Source: Flavobacteriales bacterium (lineage in GTDB: Bacteria; Bacteroidota; Bacteroidia; Flavobacteriales; Flavobacteriaceae). Taken from it: a stretch of DNA of 64,000 bases. A program made the position numbers and the translations under genes. The stretch is from positions 47,623 through 111,622 of the forward strand of contig JABMNH010000018.1 of NCBI GenBank assembly GCA_013205245.1. The letters run 5' to 3'. The notes beneath the pieces are model-generated. The model was not told where the DNA came from, made no database searches, and saw only the letters and a list, made by a program, of their open reading frames with translations. Each line of letters begins with the position of its first letter. The stretch's first letter is position 1. Of the stretch, positions 56,499 through 64,000 are shown piece after piece.

Positions 56499-58382
56499 AT
56501 GAGTACTCAAGAATTTGACAACATTGCCTTCGATTTGCCAAAACATCAATCTAACGTTATAAAAGTAATAGGTGTTGGTGGCGGCGGTAGTAATGCCGTA
56601 AATCAAATGTATAAAAAAGGCATAAGTGGTGTAGATTTTATTGTTTGCAATACAGATGCGCAAGCACTAAATAACAGTCCGGTTCCGAATAAAATTCAGT
56701 TAGGCGTTTCGTTAACCGAAGGTCTTGGCGCGGGTGCCAATCCTGAAGTAGGAGAACAATCTGCCTTAGAAAATATTAACGAATTAAAAACAATGTTAGA
56801 TTCTAAATCTAAAATGATTTTTATAACCGTTGGTATGGGCGGTGGCACAGGTACAGGTGCAGCACCAGTAATTGCCAAATTGGCAAAAGAATTGAATTTA
56901 CTTACGGTTGGTATCGTTACAATTCCATTTATTTTTGAAGGAAAAACAAGGAATGAGCAAGCGCAAAAAGGTGTCGAAAAACTGCGTCAATATGTCGATT
57001 CTATCATCATTATAAATAACAATAAGTTAAGAGAAGTGTATGGAAATCTCGGTTTTAAAGCAGGGTTTTCTAAAGCAGATGAAGTTTTATCTACGGCTGC
57101 ACGAGGTATTGCCGAAGTAATTACCCACCATTATACTCAAAATATAGATTTACGCGATGCTAAAACAGTGTTGTCAAACAGTGGCACAGCCATTATGGGA
57201 TCGGCAGAGGCATCTGGTGCGAACAGAGCACAAGAAGCCATTACCAGAGCTTTAGATTCACCATTGTTAAACGACAATAAAATAACAGGTGCTAAAAATG
57301 TACTTTTATTAATTGTGTCTGGATCTATTGAAATTACTATTGATGAAATTGGCGAAATAAACGATTATATCCAAACAGAAGCCAAGACAAATGTAGATAT
57401 AATTATGGGTGTTGGCGAAGATGAAACACTAGGTGAAGCTATTGCTGTAACCATTATCGCAACGGGTTTTAATAAAGAACAACAACACGAAATCACAAAT
57501 ACCGAAGCTAAAAAAATTGTCCACACTTTAGAAGATGAACAAGAGGTTGTGTTAGATTTAACGCCAAAATTAGAAGTTGATGACATCGAGGTAGTTGAAG
57601 AGAAAATTATAAAACACACGTTGTTTGACGATGATTTTGAAGAAAAAATTATCGCTGAAGCGGATACATTAGAAGTGATTGATGACGCAAAAAACATTGC
57701 AGAATTAGAAGTTGTTTACGACGAGGTGTTGACAGAAAATATTGATGATTTTGTGATTACATCGCATATCAAAAAAGAAGAAATAATTCTTGATGAAATT
57801 GAAGAAGACGGTGCACTTTCTTTTGATTTTCCAATAAATGAGCGTCAGCCACAAAACATGGTTGAAGAAACTGAAAAAACGTATTCTGTGGCAGAAATTA
57901 ATGACATAGAAGTGGTTGATGCTGTTCATATTAAACCAGAGCCAACTTTTAAAACAGCGCAAATAACATACAGTTTAGAAGATTATTTAGAAATTGAAAA
58001 AACATTAGACGCAGTTGTGCCAAAATTAGAATCTGATGAATTAAAAATAGAGCTTAAAACAGCAAATGAGAAAGAAGAAAAAATAAGTTTAGATGAAGAC
58101 AATGTGCAAATTTCGCCTTTAGATATTACAATTTCTGAACTTAAAAGACGTACGGCAGATCGAAAAAGGAAAATGGTAGATTTCAATTTTAAGTTTAAAA
58201 ATAGACTTACAAATATTGACGAAATAGAAAAAGAGCCTGCCTATAAACGTATGGGTGTAGATTTAAACGATAATGCGCCTTCGTCTGCAACAAGTACTTC
58301 TAGAACAACATTGAATTTAGATGAAAATGATGATATTCAATTGCGCTCAAATAACTCATTTTTACACGATAATGTAGATTAA
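56499..58382 (+). CDS. ftsZ: Cell division GTPase FtsZ with long acidic C-terminal linker
   Basis: Tubulin homologue that builds the division ring. The GTPase core (1 to about 330) holds the signature GGGTGTG at 114-120 and the T7 loop region with NTDAQAL and GAGANPEVG. The remaining nearly 300 residues form a low-complexity linker very rich in Glu, Asp, Lys and Ile, much longer than in E. coli, and end in the short NNSFLHDNVD motif that takes the place of the conserved FtsA-binding tail. It is the last gene of the dcw cluster and is followed by a strong terminator. Confidence 0.95.
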   Translation: MSTQEFDNIAFDLPKHQSNVIKVIGVGGGGSNAVNQMYKKGISGVDFIVCNTDAQALNNSPVPNKIQLGVSLTEGLGAGANPEVGEQSALENINELKTMLDSKSKMIFITVGMGGGTGTGAAPVIAKLAKELNLLTVGIVTIPFIFEGKTRNEQAQKGVEKLRQYVDSIIIINNNKLREVYGNLGFKAGFSKADEVLSTAARGIAEVITHHYTQNIDLRDAKTVLSNSGTAIMGSAEASGANRAQEAITRALDSPLLNDNKITGAKNVLLLIVSGSIEITIDEIGEINDYIQTEAKTNVDIIMGVGEDETLGEAIAVTIIATGFNKEQQHEITNTEAKKIVHTLEDEQEVVLDLTPKLEVDDIEVVEEKIIKHTLFDDDFEEKIIAEADTLEVIDDAKNIAELEVVYDEVLTENIDDFVITSHIKKEEIILDEIEEDGALSFDFPINERQPQNMVEETEKTYSVAEINDIEVVDAVHIKPEPTFKTAQITYSLEDYLEIEKTLDAVVPKLESDELKIELKTANEKEEKISLDEDNVQISPLDITISELKRRTADRKRKMVDFNFKFKNRLTNIDEIEKEPAYKRMGVDLNDNAPSSATSTSRTTLNLDENDDIQLRSNNSFLHDNVD

Positions 58383-58424
58383 TCAAACACAAATAGAATT
58401 AGATTAATTTTAATAGGTTTTTAA

Positions 58425-58452
58425 GGTTTCCTCTTCGGAGGAAATCTTTTTT
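58425..58452 (+). terminator. Rho-independent terminator of the dcw cluster
   Basis: GGTTTCCTC (58425-58433), tetraloop TTCG, and GAGGAAATC (58438-58446) pair over 9 positions (one G-U), followed by six T. It lies 42 bases after the ftsZ stop. Confidence 0.95.
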
Positions 58453-58458
58453 ATATAG

Positions 58459-58466
58459 TATATTTG
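58459..58466 (+). promoter_or_regulatory. Candidate -7 box of the yqeY-like gene
   Basis: TATATTTG, an exact TAnnTTTG match 22 bases before the ATG at 58489, directly after the ftsZ terminator. No TTTG is seen at -33. Confidence 0.5.
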
Positions 58467-58488
58467 TACTTTCAAAAATAGTATCATT

Positions 58489-58935
58489 ATGAGTTTACAA
58501 TCAGAAGTTATGACGGCCTTAAAAGAGGCAATGAAAGCAAAAGATAAAGTATCGTTAGAATCATTACGTGCCATAAAATCGGCGTTACTATTGGCACAAA
58601 CCAGTGGTGCAAGCGATGGTATTACCGAAGAAGAAGAAATTAAAATTTTACAAAGATTGGTAAAACAGCGTAAAGACAGCGCCACATTATATACAGAACA
58701 AGGACGTGCAGATTTAGCCGAACCAGAAATAGCTCAAGCCGATATTATAGCGCAGTTTTTACCAGCGCAAATGAGTGAAGAAGCACTCAAAATAGCTATT
58801 GCCAATATTATATCTCAAACAGGTGCAACTTCTATGAAAGATATGGGTAAAGTAATGGGTATGGCAGGCAAACAATTTGCTGGTAAAGCCGATGGCAAAG
58901 CCATATCAAATGTGGTAAAACAATTATTAGGATAA
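58489..58935 (+). CDS. yqeY: GatB/YqeY domain protein
   Basis: A 148-residue all-helical protein of the YqeY family, related to the C-terminal domain of GatB, the amidotransferase subunit. Family marks are KDKVSLESLRAIKSALLLA near the N-terminus, LQRLVKQRKDSATLYTEQGR in the middle and MGKVMGMAGKQFAGKADGKAISNVVKQLL at the end. Free-standing members are thought to bind tRNA, but their job is unclear. It lies 17 bases upstream of tRNA-Arg and probably shares its transcript. Confidence 0.9.
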   Translation: MSLQSEVMTALKEAMKAKDKVSLESLRAIKSALLLAQTSGASDGITEEEEIKILQRLVKQRKDSATLYTEQGRADLAEPEIAQADIIAQFLPAQMSEEALKIAIANIISQTGATSMKDMGKVMGMAGKQFAGKADGKAISNVVKQLLG

Positions 58936-58951
58936 CACTTTTTTAAAATTT

Positions 58952-59025
58952 GGCCCCGTAGTTCAACTGAATAGAATATCAGATTTCGGCTCTGAGGGTT
59001 ACAGGTTTGAATCCTGTCGGGGTCA
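58952..59025 (+). tRNA. tRNA-Arg (anticodon TCG)
   Basis: Cloverleaf folded by eye: acceptor GGCCCCG (58952-58958) with CGGGGTC (59018-59024), anticodon stem TCAGA/TCTGA with loop TTTCGGC (anticodon TCG), T arm ACAGG-TTTGAAT-CCTGT. The discriminator base is A and the CCA end is not encoded. The anticodon decodes CGA and possibly other CGN codons through modification of the first base. Confidence 0.93.
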
Positions 59026-59046
59026 CTTTTTAGACATCAATTAATT

Positions 59047-59092
59047 CCAAACCCCTGTAAATCATATGATTTACAGGGGTTTGGTGTTTTTT
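59047..59092 (+). terminator. Strong terminator after tRNA-Arg
   Basis: Near-perfect inverted repeat CCAAACCCCTGTAAATC (59047-59063) with GATTTACAGGGGTTTGG (59068-59084), 17 bp with a 4-base loop, then TGTTTTTT. It lies 21 bases past the tRNA end. Confidence 0.92.
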
Positions 59093-59127
59093 GACTATTG
59101 TTTGATATCATTTAATTTGATATATTT

Positions 59128-59172
59128 GGTCAACAAATCGGTCAACAAATTTTTTTAAAAAAAGTGTTGACC
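59128..59172. repeat. GGTCAAC direct and inverted repeats beside tRNA-Arg
   Basis: Two tandem 12-bp copies of GGTCAACAAATC/T (59128-59139, 59140-59151), and the complement TGTTGACC at 59165-59172. The second copy and the inverted copy enclose AATTTTTTT/AAAAAAA, so together they form a long hairpin. No gene covers them. This could be an operator, a second terminator or the trace of an inserted element. Confidence 0.7.
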
Positions 59173-59446
59173 TAGCAGAATTAATAAATATAACTTTGGC
59201 ACAAATACAATTAATTTGCCAAAACTTAATAAATAATGATTGCTCCAAAATTATACTATTTAGATTCCATTCAAGTATAAATAAATTAACAAGAAGTTAA
59301 AAATAGAGTAAGTTAAAATAAGGAGTTTGCTCTTTTATTTTTAAAATCACAGTAGATTTCATTTGTTGTTTTTCAAAGAGGCTCTTTGTTGGTAAAATCA
59401 AAGGTAATCTTATCTGGATTACTTAGAAATAAGATTATTTTTATCC
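59173..59446. other. Gene-free AT-rich spacer
   Basis: No ORF of credible composition was seen. Small inverted repeats are present: CAAAGAG-G-CTCTTTG at 59374-59388 and AATCTTAT...ATAAGATT at 59406-59436. The latter follows the permease stop on the minus strand and could be its weak terminator. Confidence 0.5.
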
Positions 59447-60739
59447 TTACAATTCTTTAGCTTTGAGTTTAACATTGGTGTTTTTATCAAAGAAATATAA
59501 GATGATGCCAATTAAAATAGTTGATACACCTATAATGCTTTCAGTTGGATGTATCTTAAAAGTGAAATAGCAGATATACAACCCAAAAATTAAAAAGATA
59601 CTTGGAAAAATCCAAAAATAATGACCTTTAAAGATATATCTTTTATGTGAAGGAATTGTGATAACGGTTGCCACTGCAAGAATGGCAAATACTTGAAGTA
59701 AAAATGAAGCGTAGATAAAAATTTGTTCAAATTCGCCTGTTAAAATAATAATAATGGCAATGACCGCTTGAACCCACAATGCTATGTATGGAACGTTATT
59801 TCTAGATTTATCCATAAAACGCCATAATTTATATTCTTTAGAAGTGGCAAAACACACCCTAGAACCAATCCATAAATAGCCACTAATGGTAGCAACTAAT
59901 TGAGCAGCGATAAAAAAGCTAACCCATTTTGAACCTTGCATACCTAAAAAATTATTTGCTGCGATTGAAGCTACATTTTCTTGATTTATTAAGGATGTAA
60001 TTGTTGCATGTTTTAAAAAAACATAATTCATTAAAACATATACCACTGTTACAAACAAGGTGCCTATAATAAGCGCTTTTGGAAGGTTTTTAATTGGATT
60101 TTTTATTTCTCCCACAATATAAGATGCCGAATTCCATCCTGTATAAGCAAAAGTTACAAACACTAATGAGCTAGCAAATTCTGGCATTTGTACTTCTTTA
60201 ATCCATCCATTATTTAAATTGATATTATTAGTGATATTTGGTGCTAAATACAGACCCAAGCCAATTAATGACAACACAAATAACACTTTTAAAAGTGTGA
60301 AAATATTTTGAAAATCACTGCTGGTTTTGAGACTAAAAGATTGTGAAATAGTTATTAAAATAATGACAACAATTGCAAAAACTTTACCAAATTCAAATCC
60401 AAAAATTTGCAAATATTTACTCATAGCTAAAGCTGCCAATGCAATGGGTGCAGCAAATCCAACAATGAGCGAAATCCAACTACTCAAATACCCGAGAATA
60501 GGATGAAAACCGCGAGATAAATATATATAATCGCCGCCAGATTCTTTGTAATAATTCCCTAATTCTGAATAACAGAAAGCACCAAACATGGCTAAAACAC
60601 CACCAATAAACCAAAGTAATATTATAGAATACGTATTTGTTAGTGAAGATACCTGGAATCCTAAGGAAGTAAAAATCCCCGTTCCGATCATATTCGAAAC
60701 CACTAATGCTGTGGCAGTAATCCAAGTTATCTTTTTCAA
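59447..60739 (-). CDS. APC family amino acid permease
   Basis: A 430-residue membrane protein with twelve hydrophobic segments in the order of the amino acid-polyamine-organocation family. The first helix carries SNMIGTGIFTSLGF, matching the unwound substrate-binding helix (GxG) of the family. ALAALAMSKY and FAYTGWNSASYIVGEIKNP are also typical. The start is TTG at 60739, because the frame is closed by a stop 15 bases upstream and no ATG lies ahead of helix 1. It is 80 bases downstream of the TonB-dependent receptor, so both may share a transcript, but the substrate is unknown. Confidence 0.88.
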   Translation of the reverse strand: MKKITWITATALVVSNMIGTGIFTSLGFQVSSLTNTYSIILLWFIGGVLAMFGAFCYSELGNYYKESGGDYIYLSRGFHPILGYLSSWISLIVGFAAPIALAALAMSKYLQIFGFEFGKVFAIVVIILITISQSFSLKTSSDFQNIFTLLKVLFVLSLIGLGLYLAPNITNNINLNNGWIKEVQMPEFASSLVFVTFAYTGWNSASYIVGEIKNPIKNLPKALIIGTLFVTVVYVLMNYVFLKHATITSLINQENVASIAANNFLGMQGSKWVSFFIAAQLVATISGYLWIGSRVCFATSKEYKLWRFMDKSRNNVPYIALWVQAVIAIIIILTGEFEQIFIYASFLLQVFAILAVATVITIPSHKRYIFKGHYFWIFPSIFLIFGLYICYFTFKIHPTESIIGVSTILIGIILYFFDKNTNVKLKAKEL

Positions 60740-60819
60740 TATTGATAGTCTCTGTTAAATAAAAAGTACTTTGCCAAAGTTTAGACCTCGACAAAGTGCT
60801 CACAAATTATTAAAAATGT

Positions 60820-63468
60820 TTATAAACTAAAATTTAATCTTCCAAAGTAATAAGCGCCTGTAGTACCCATTTGAACTGGAGCATATTTAAACACACCAAA
60901 ATAGCTATTTTCATAAGCTTGTTCGTCTGGAAAAACATCTAGCAAATTATTAGCACCTGCAATAAATTGAATTTTAGGCGTAATTTTATATGAAACGGTA
61001 AGGTCGGTTACTACTTTACCATTGTGTTTTTGAGCTATCCCAAAAGGGAAACCATCTCTTGTAACTTCCCCAAAATAAGTGTTTCTTAACAAAAAGTTGA
61101 ATTTATTAAGTGCATAATTAAGTGCTAATGTTCCTTTATGTTTAGGTGTATTGGTTTCTATTAAGCTTCGTTCTTGAGGTCCAAAATAAACATCTTCTTG
61201 TCCGATAAAAGCCGTAGGAATATGATTCAATTTTGTATCTACTTTATTTTTGTTATAGTTGTATAAAAACGATGCATTCAAAGTTCCTTTGCCTAAAGTA
61301 AGGTTATAATCTACTACTAAATCAATACCATTGGTTGTTGTATTGATAGCATTTGTAAAGAAACGACCTGTTTGTGCGCCATAAGTTGCAAATAAAGATT
61401 GAAGTTCTGGCACGGCATCTCCATAAGGATCATTTCCTAAATTTCCGGTAAGGATAATCCTATTGTCGATTTTAACTTGATAAGCATCAACAGTTATATG
61501 AAATTGCTTAGAAGGAGAATAGACGATACCAATACTGTAATCATTAGATGTTTCTTGTTTTAATTTAGGAATTCCAAGTTGTTTGGCAATGTCGCTATCG
61601 GTTCTAAAAATTCCGGAGTTTAAAATTTTACCATCTACCACATCGGTTGCAATATTGTTAAAATATTGTTGTTGTAACGAAGGCGCTCTAAAACCTGTAC
61701 TTACTGATGCACGGATAAAAAAATTGTCGGTAGCTTTATATCTAGAGGTTATTTTGCCGTTAGTAGTATTGCCAAAATCGGAGTAATCTTCATAACGCCC
61801 CGCAATTCCTACTAAAAATTTATCTGTAAAATCTACTTCAACATCGGTGTAAACGGCCACACTATTTCTATTTTTATTCACTTCGTTTAAAGGAGAAAAT
61901 CCAGGAAAAGATTGGGCGCCGCCATTAACATAAGAACCAATATTTCCAGCTTTGATATTATATCTTTCTACGCGATATTCAGCTCCAAAAGCAAGATCTA
62001 ATCCGTTATAAATGGTTTTGAATGATCGTGTAATATCCGCATTAAGCGTGTTTTGTAAAAATGAGTGACTTCCTGCATCAAAACTTGTAGGACTATTAGC
62101 ACCTAAAGAAGCATTATTTGTGTTAGACACATCGTATTTAAAGACATTCTGACCAACGGTATTGCTGACATCTAGCTTCCAATCTGAAAATTTAAATCGC
62201 AATCCAGAAATTACTGAAACATCAGAGATATCTGATTTTAATTCTGGTTGAAATCCATAAGGGAATAGAGATGAAACAACATTATAAGTCTCGCTTGGCA
62301 ATCGTCTAAAACCAAATCCGGTACCATTTTTTTGATTGAAACCGCCTGAAAGGTAAAATTCGGCATCTTTATTTAATGGAATTACCGTATTTAAAAACCC
62401 TTGCACATTTTTTATTTTGGCGTCTCCTACTTGAAAATTAAAATCATTTCTGGTAAGGCCTGCGGCAGCAATTAAATCATCATCAATTTGAGACGCATTA
62501 GGATTGCTAAAATCGTAAGCGAAAAAATTACCATAAGCCGATTGATCAAAAATAACCAAGTTGTGATTTTGAGAACGGCTTGTCTTTTCGCGGTTGTTAT
62601 ATTCGAATGTGATGTTTATAAAACCGCCATCGTCTCCAATTTTATGACCATAATTTAAATTAAGATTTGTCGTTTCACCATCGTTGCGAGAAGTTTGCCC
62701 ATAAGTTGTGTTAATTTCTAAACCGGTGTTGTCTTTTAAAACCAAATTGATAACACCAGCAATGGCATCAGAGCCATATTGAGCAGCCGCTCCATCACGT
62801 AAAACTTCAATACGCTTTATTGCCGAAGCGGGAATTGAACTTAAATCGGTTCCAACAGAACCATTTCCAACAGTGTTTTGATAATTCACCAATGATGTTG
62901 TATGTCTGCGTTTACCGTTAACCAATACCAAAACTTGATCGGGCCCCAAACCTCTTAATGAGGCTGGATCAATATGTTCTGTTCCATCTGAAGCCGATTG
63001 GCGATTAGAATTAAAAGACGGAATGAGGTAGGTTAAAATATCATTGATAGATGTTTGTGCCGTTACATTTTTAATTGTTGCCAAATTTATAACATCAACA
63101 GGAACCGATGTTTCTAGTTTGCTTCTTTTAGGGTTTCTGCTTCCTACAAGAATAACTTCATCTAGTGTTGTGTTTTGAACGGCTAATTGAATTTCTATTG
63201 AATTGTTTTTAACGTCAATGGTTTTTGTTTTATAACCAACTAAAGAGACAATTAAAGTAGGTGTTTTTGTTTCGACGGTGAGTTTAAATTGTCCAAAGGC
63301 ATCGCTTATAGTCCCGTTATTAGTGCCTTTAACAATAATTGTAGCCGATTCTAAAGCAATTCCGTTTTGGCTAATAATTGTGCCAGTTATTTCATGATTC
63401 TGCCCAAAAAATAGCATCGTAATTAATAGAAAAAATGTTGTAGTGATAATTTTTAATTTAGTTTTCAT
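60820..63468 (-). CDS. TonB-dependent outer membrane receptor
   Basis: Outer membrane receptor of 882 residues. A signal peptide (about 1-22) precedes a carboxypeptidase-regulatory-like beta domain (about 25-106, with GTIISQNGIALESATIIVKGTNNGTISDAFGQF), then the plug (VPVDVINLATIKNV through VLRDGAAAQYGSDAIAGVINLVLKD), and a 22-strand barrel. The barrel reads as complete through YYFGRLNFSL at the end. No SusD-like gene follows, so it is not a SusCD pair. The substrate is unknown; siderophore, vitamin or peptide uptake are all possible. The gene ahead of the permease may point to peptide or amino acid uptake. Confidence 0.9.
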   Translation of the reverse strand: MKTKLKIITTTFFLLITMLFFGQNHEITGTIISQNGIALESATIIVKGTNNGTISDAFGQFKLTVETKTPTLIVSLVGYKTKTIDVKNNSIEIQLAVQNTTLDEVILVGSRNPKRSKLETSVPVDVINLATIKNVTAQTSINDILTYLIPSFNSNRQSASDGTEHIDPASLRGLGPDQVLVLVNGKRRHTTSLVNYQNTVGNGSVGTDLSSIPASAIKRIEVLRDGAAAQYGSDAIAGVINLVLKDNTGLEINTTYGQTSRNDGETTNLNLNYGHKIGDDGGFINITFEYNNREKTSRSQNHNLVIFDQSAYGNFFAYDFSNPNASQIDDDLIAAAGLTRNDFNFQVGDAKIKNVQGFLNTVIPLNKDAEFYLSGGFNQKNGTGFGFRRLPSETYNVVSSLFPYGFQPELKSDISDVSVISGLRFKFSDWKLDVSNTVGQNVFKYDVSNTNNASLGANSPTSFDAGSHSFLQNTLNADITRSFKTIYNGLDLAFGAEYRVERYNIKAGNIGSYVNGGAQSFPGFSPLNEVNKNRNSVAVYTDVEVDFTDKFLVGIAGRYEDYSDFGNTTNGKITSRYKATDNFFIRASVSTGFRAPSLQQQYFNNIATDVVDGKILNSGIFRTDSDIAKQLGIPKLKQETSNDYSIGIVYSPSKQFHITVDAYQVKIDNRIILTGNLGNDPYGDAVPELQSLFATYGAQTGRFFTNAINTTTNGIDLVVDYNLTLGKGTLNASFLYNYNKNKVDTKLNHIPTAFIGQEDVYFGPQERSLIETNTPKHKGTLALNYALNKFNFLLRNTYFGEVTRDGFPFGIAQKHNGKVVTDLTVSYKITPKIQFIAGANNLLDVFPDEQAYENSYFGVFKYAPVQMGTTGAYYFGRLNFSL

Positions 63469-63943
63469 TGTTTTTTAAGTATTATTTAATTTAACCCAAT
63501 TGTGTATCAAAAATAAATAAAAAGGGGTTTATTTATCAGATAAAGTCAAATATATAAATGGATTTCAAAGAATTATTTATAAGAATAACTTTAAGTCAAA
63601 TTACGACAAATTTTTACAGAAATTAAACACAATTACAGAAAAAGAATGTGCCATAAGTCTGATACTTTTGTTAGTATAATAAGAGTCCATTTTTTTTGCC
63701 ATCATTTTTGATATGTCCAATCTAAATTTTAAATTTCTAGAAAGGTAATCGGCTATTTTAGGATAAATAAAAAGTACTGTAGTTGTCCACCTAACCAAAT
63801 TTTTCTGTAAAACTTTAAGATTTTAAAATTAATTAAGTAGATATTTATAGTAATACCCGTTGTGCATTATAATTTAACAAAAAAAGTTGTTCAATTGTCT
63901 AAAAAAGACGTATATTTATTAGAATATCAAACATATAAATATA
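63469..63943. other. Gene-poor spacer upstream of the TonB-dependent receptor
   Basis: AT-rich with no convincing gene. A 65-codon minus frame (63601-63798) was judged to be chance. A TATATTTA near 63911 is close to the -7 consensus and could serve the partial gene at the end of the window. Confidence 0.45.
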
Positions 63944-64000
63944 ATGAACAACTTTCAAGAAAATTACAATAAAATTTTAGAAGTGTTACGATCTATTACA
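63944..64000 (+). CDS. Possible start of a gene cut by the window end
   Basis: An ATG at 63944 opens a frame through the window edge. Only 19 codons are visible (MNNFQENYNKILEVLRSIT), an amphipathic helix by look, with a -7-like box about 30 bases ahead. Too short to assign a family or to be sure it is coding. Confidence 0.35.
   Translation, partial: MNNFQENYNKILEVLRSIT

Noticed and set aside
59026..59446. Integrated element or prophage after tRNA-Arg
   Set aside because: No integrase, no element genes and no second copy of the tRNA end are visible in the window; only the repeats remain, noted as a weak hint.
60765..60800. Hairpin AGTACTTTG/CAAAGTGCT as terminator between the TonB receptor and the permease
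   Set aside because: The wobble pair fits plus-strand RNA, not the minus-strand transcript, and only a broken T-run follows, so it was not called.
63601..63798. 65-codon minus-strand frame upstream of the TonB-dependent receptor
   Set aside because: Starts without a promoter-like box, composition is unlike neighbours, no family seen, and it lies in AT-rich spacer; probably chance.

Overview
The window is a chromosomal segment of an AT-rich, low-GC member of the Bacteroidota, most likely a marine or soil Flavobacteriaceae. The evidence is an alternative complex III (Act) operon directly upstream of cytochrome c oxidase subunits II and I, an N-acetyl/N-succinylornithine carbamoyltransferase of the Bacteroides type, a dcw cluster in the Bacteroidota order without murF, a TonB-dependent receptor with a carboxypeptidase-regulatory-like N-terminal domain, promoters matching the TAnnTTTG -7 box, and no clear Shine-Dalgarno sequences. 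The species cannot be named from the sequence alone.

Layout. 1-3.9 kb (minus strand): malic enzyme (cut by the window edge), queG, ruvB and a small secreted SPOR-like protein. 4.2-15.5 kb (plus): the respiratory operon actABCDEF-coxB-coxA, closed by a strong terminator. 15.7-20 kb: penicillin-acylase-family hydrolase, nitroreductase and an AlkB-type monooxygenase. 20-28.6 kb: leuA (minus), an unrecognised 514-residue protein, then ilvD-ilvB-ilvN-ilvC for branched-chain amino acids. 28.6-40.8 kb: a long leader region with two arginine-rich small ORFs, then a tightly packed arginine/proline operon (GNAT acyltransferase, argG, argC, proC, argD, proA, proB, argF', argB, argE, argH, EamA transporter). 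40.8-42.8 kb (minus): hydrolase, engB, pseudouridine synthase. 43-58.4 kb: the dcw cell-wall and division cluster from mraZ to ftsZ. 58.5-64 kb: YqeY-like protein, tRNA-Arg, amino-acid permease, TonB-dependent receptor and an almost gene-free end.

How the genes work together. The Act complex oxidises menaquinol and hands electrons through c-type hemes to the aa3-type oxidase encoded next to it (subunits III and IV are not here). The arg operon carries every enzyme from glutamate to arginine plus the whole proline pathway. Carbamoyltransferase residue 90 is Ser rather than the Glu expected for an acetyl-specific enzyme, so a succinylated pathway is plausible.

The most interesting unexplained signal is the 458-bp leader between ilvC and the arg operon. 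It holds two short ORFs that each end in a run of arginine codons, interleaved with hairpins and one U-tract terminator. This looks like a tandem, translation-coupled arginine attenuator. Other signals worth checking are three 10-bp MraZ-type boxes over the mraZ promoter, an internal duplication with a 68-bp identical tract in the heme protein ActA, and a REP-like palindrome that encodes the C-terminus of ArgF'. No insertion sequence, prophage or CRISPR array is seen.
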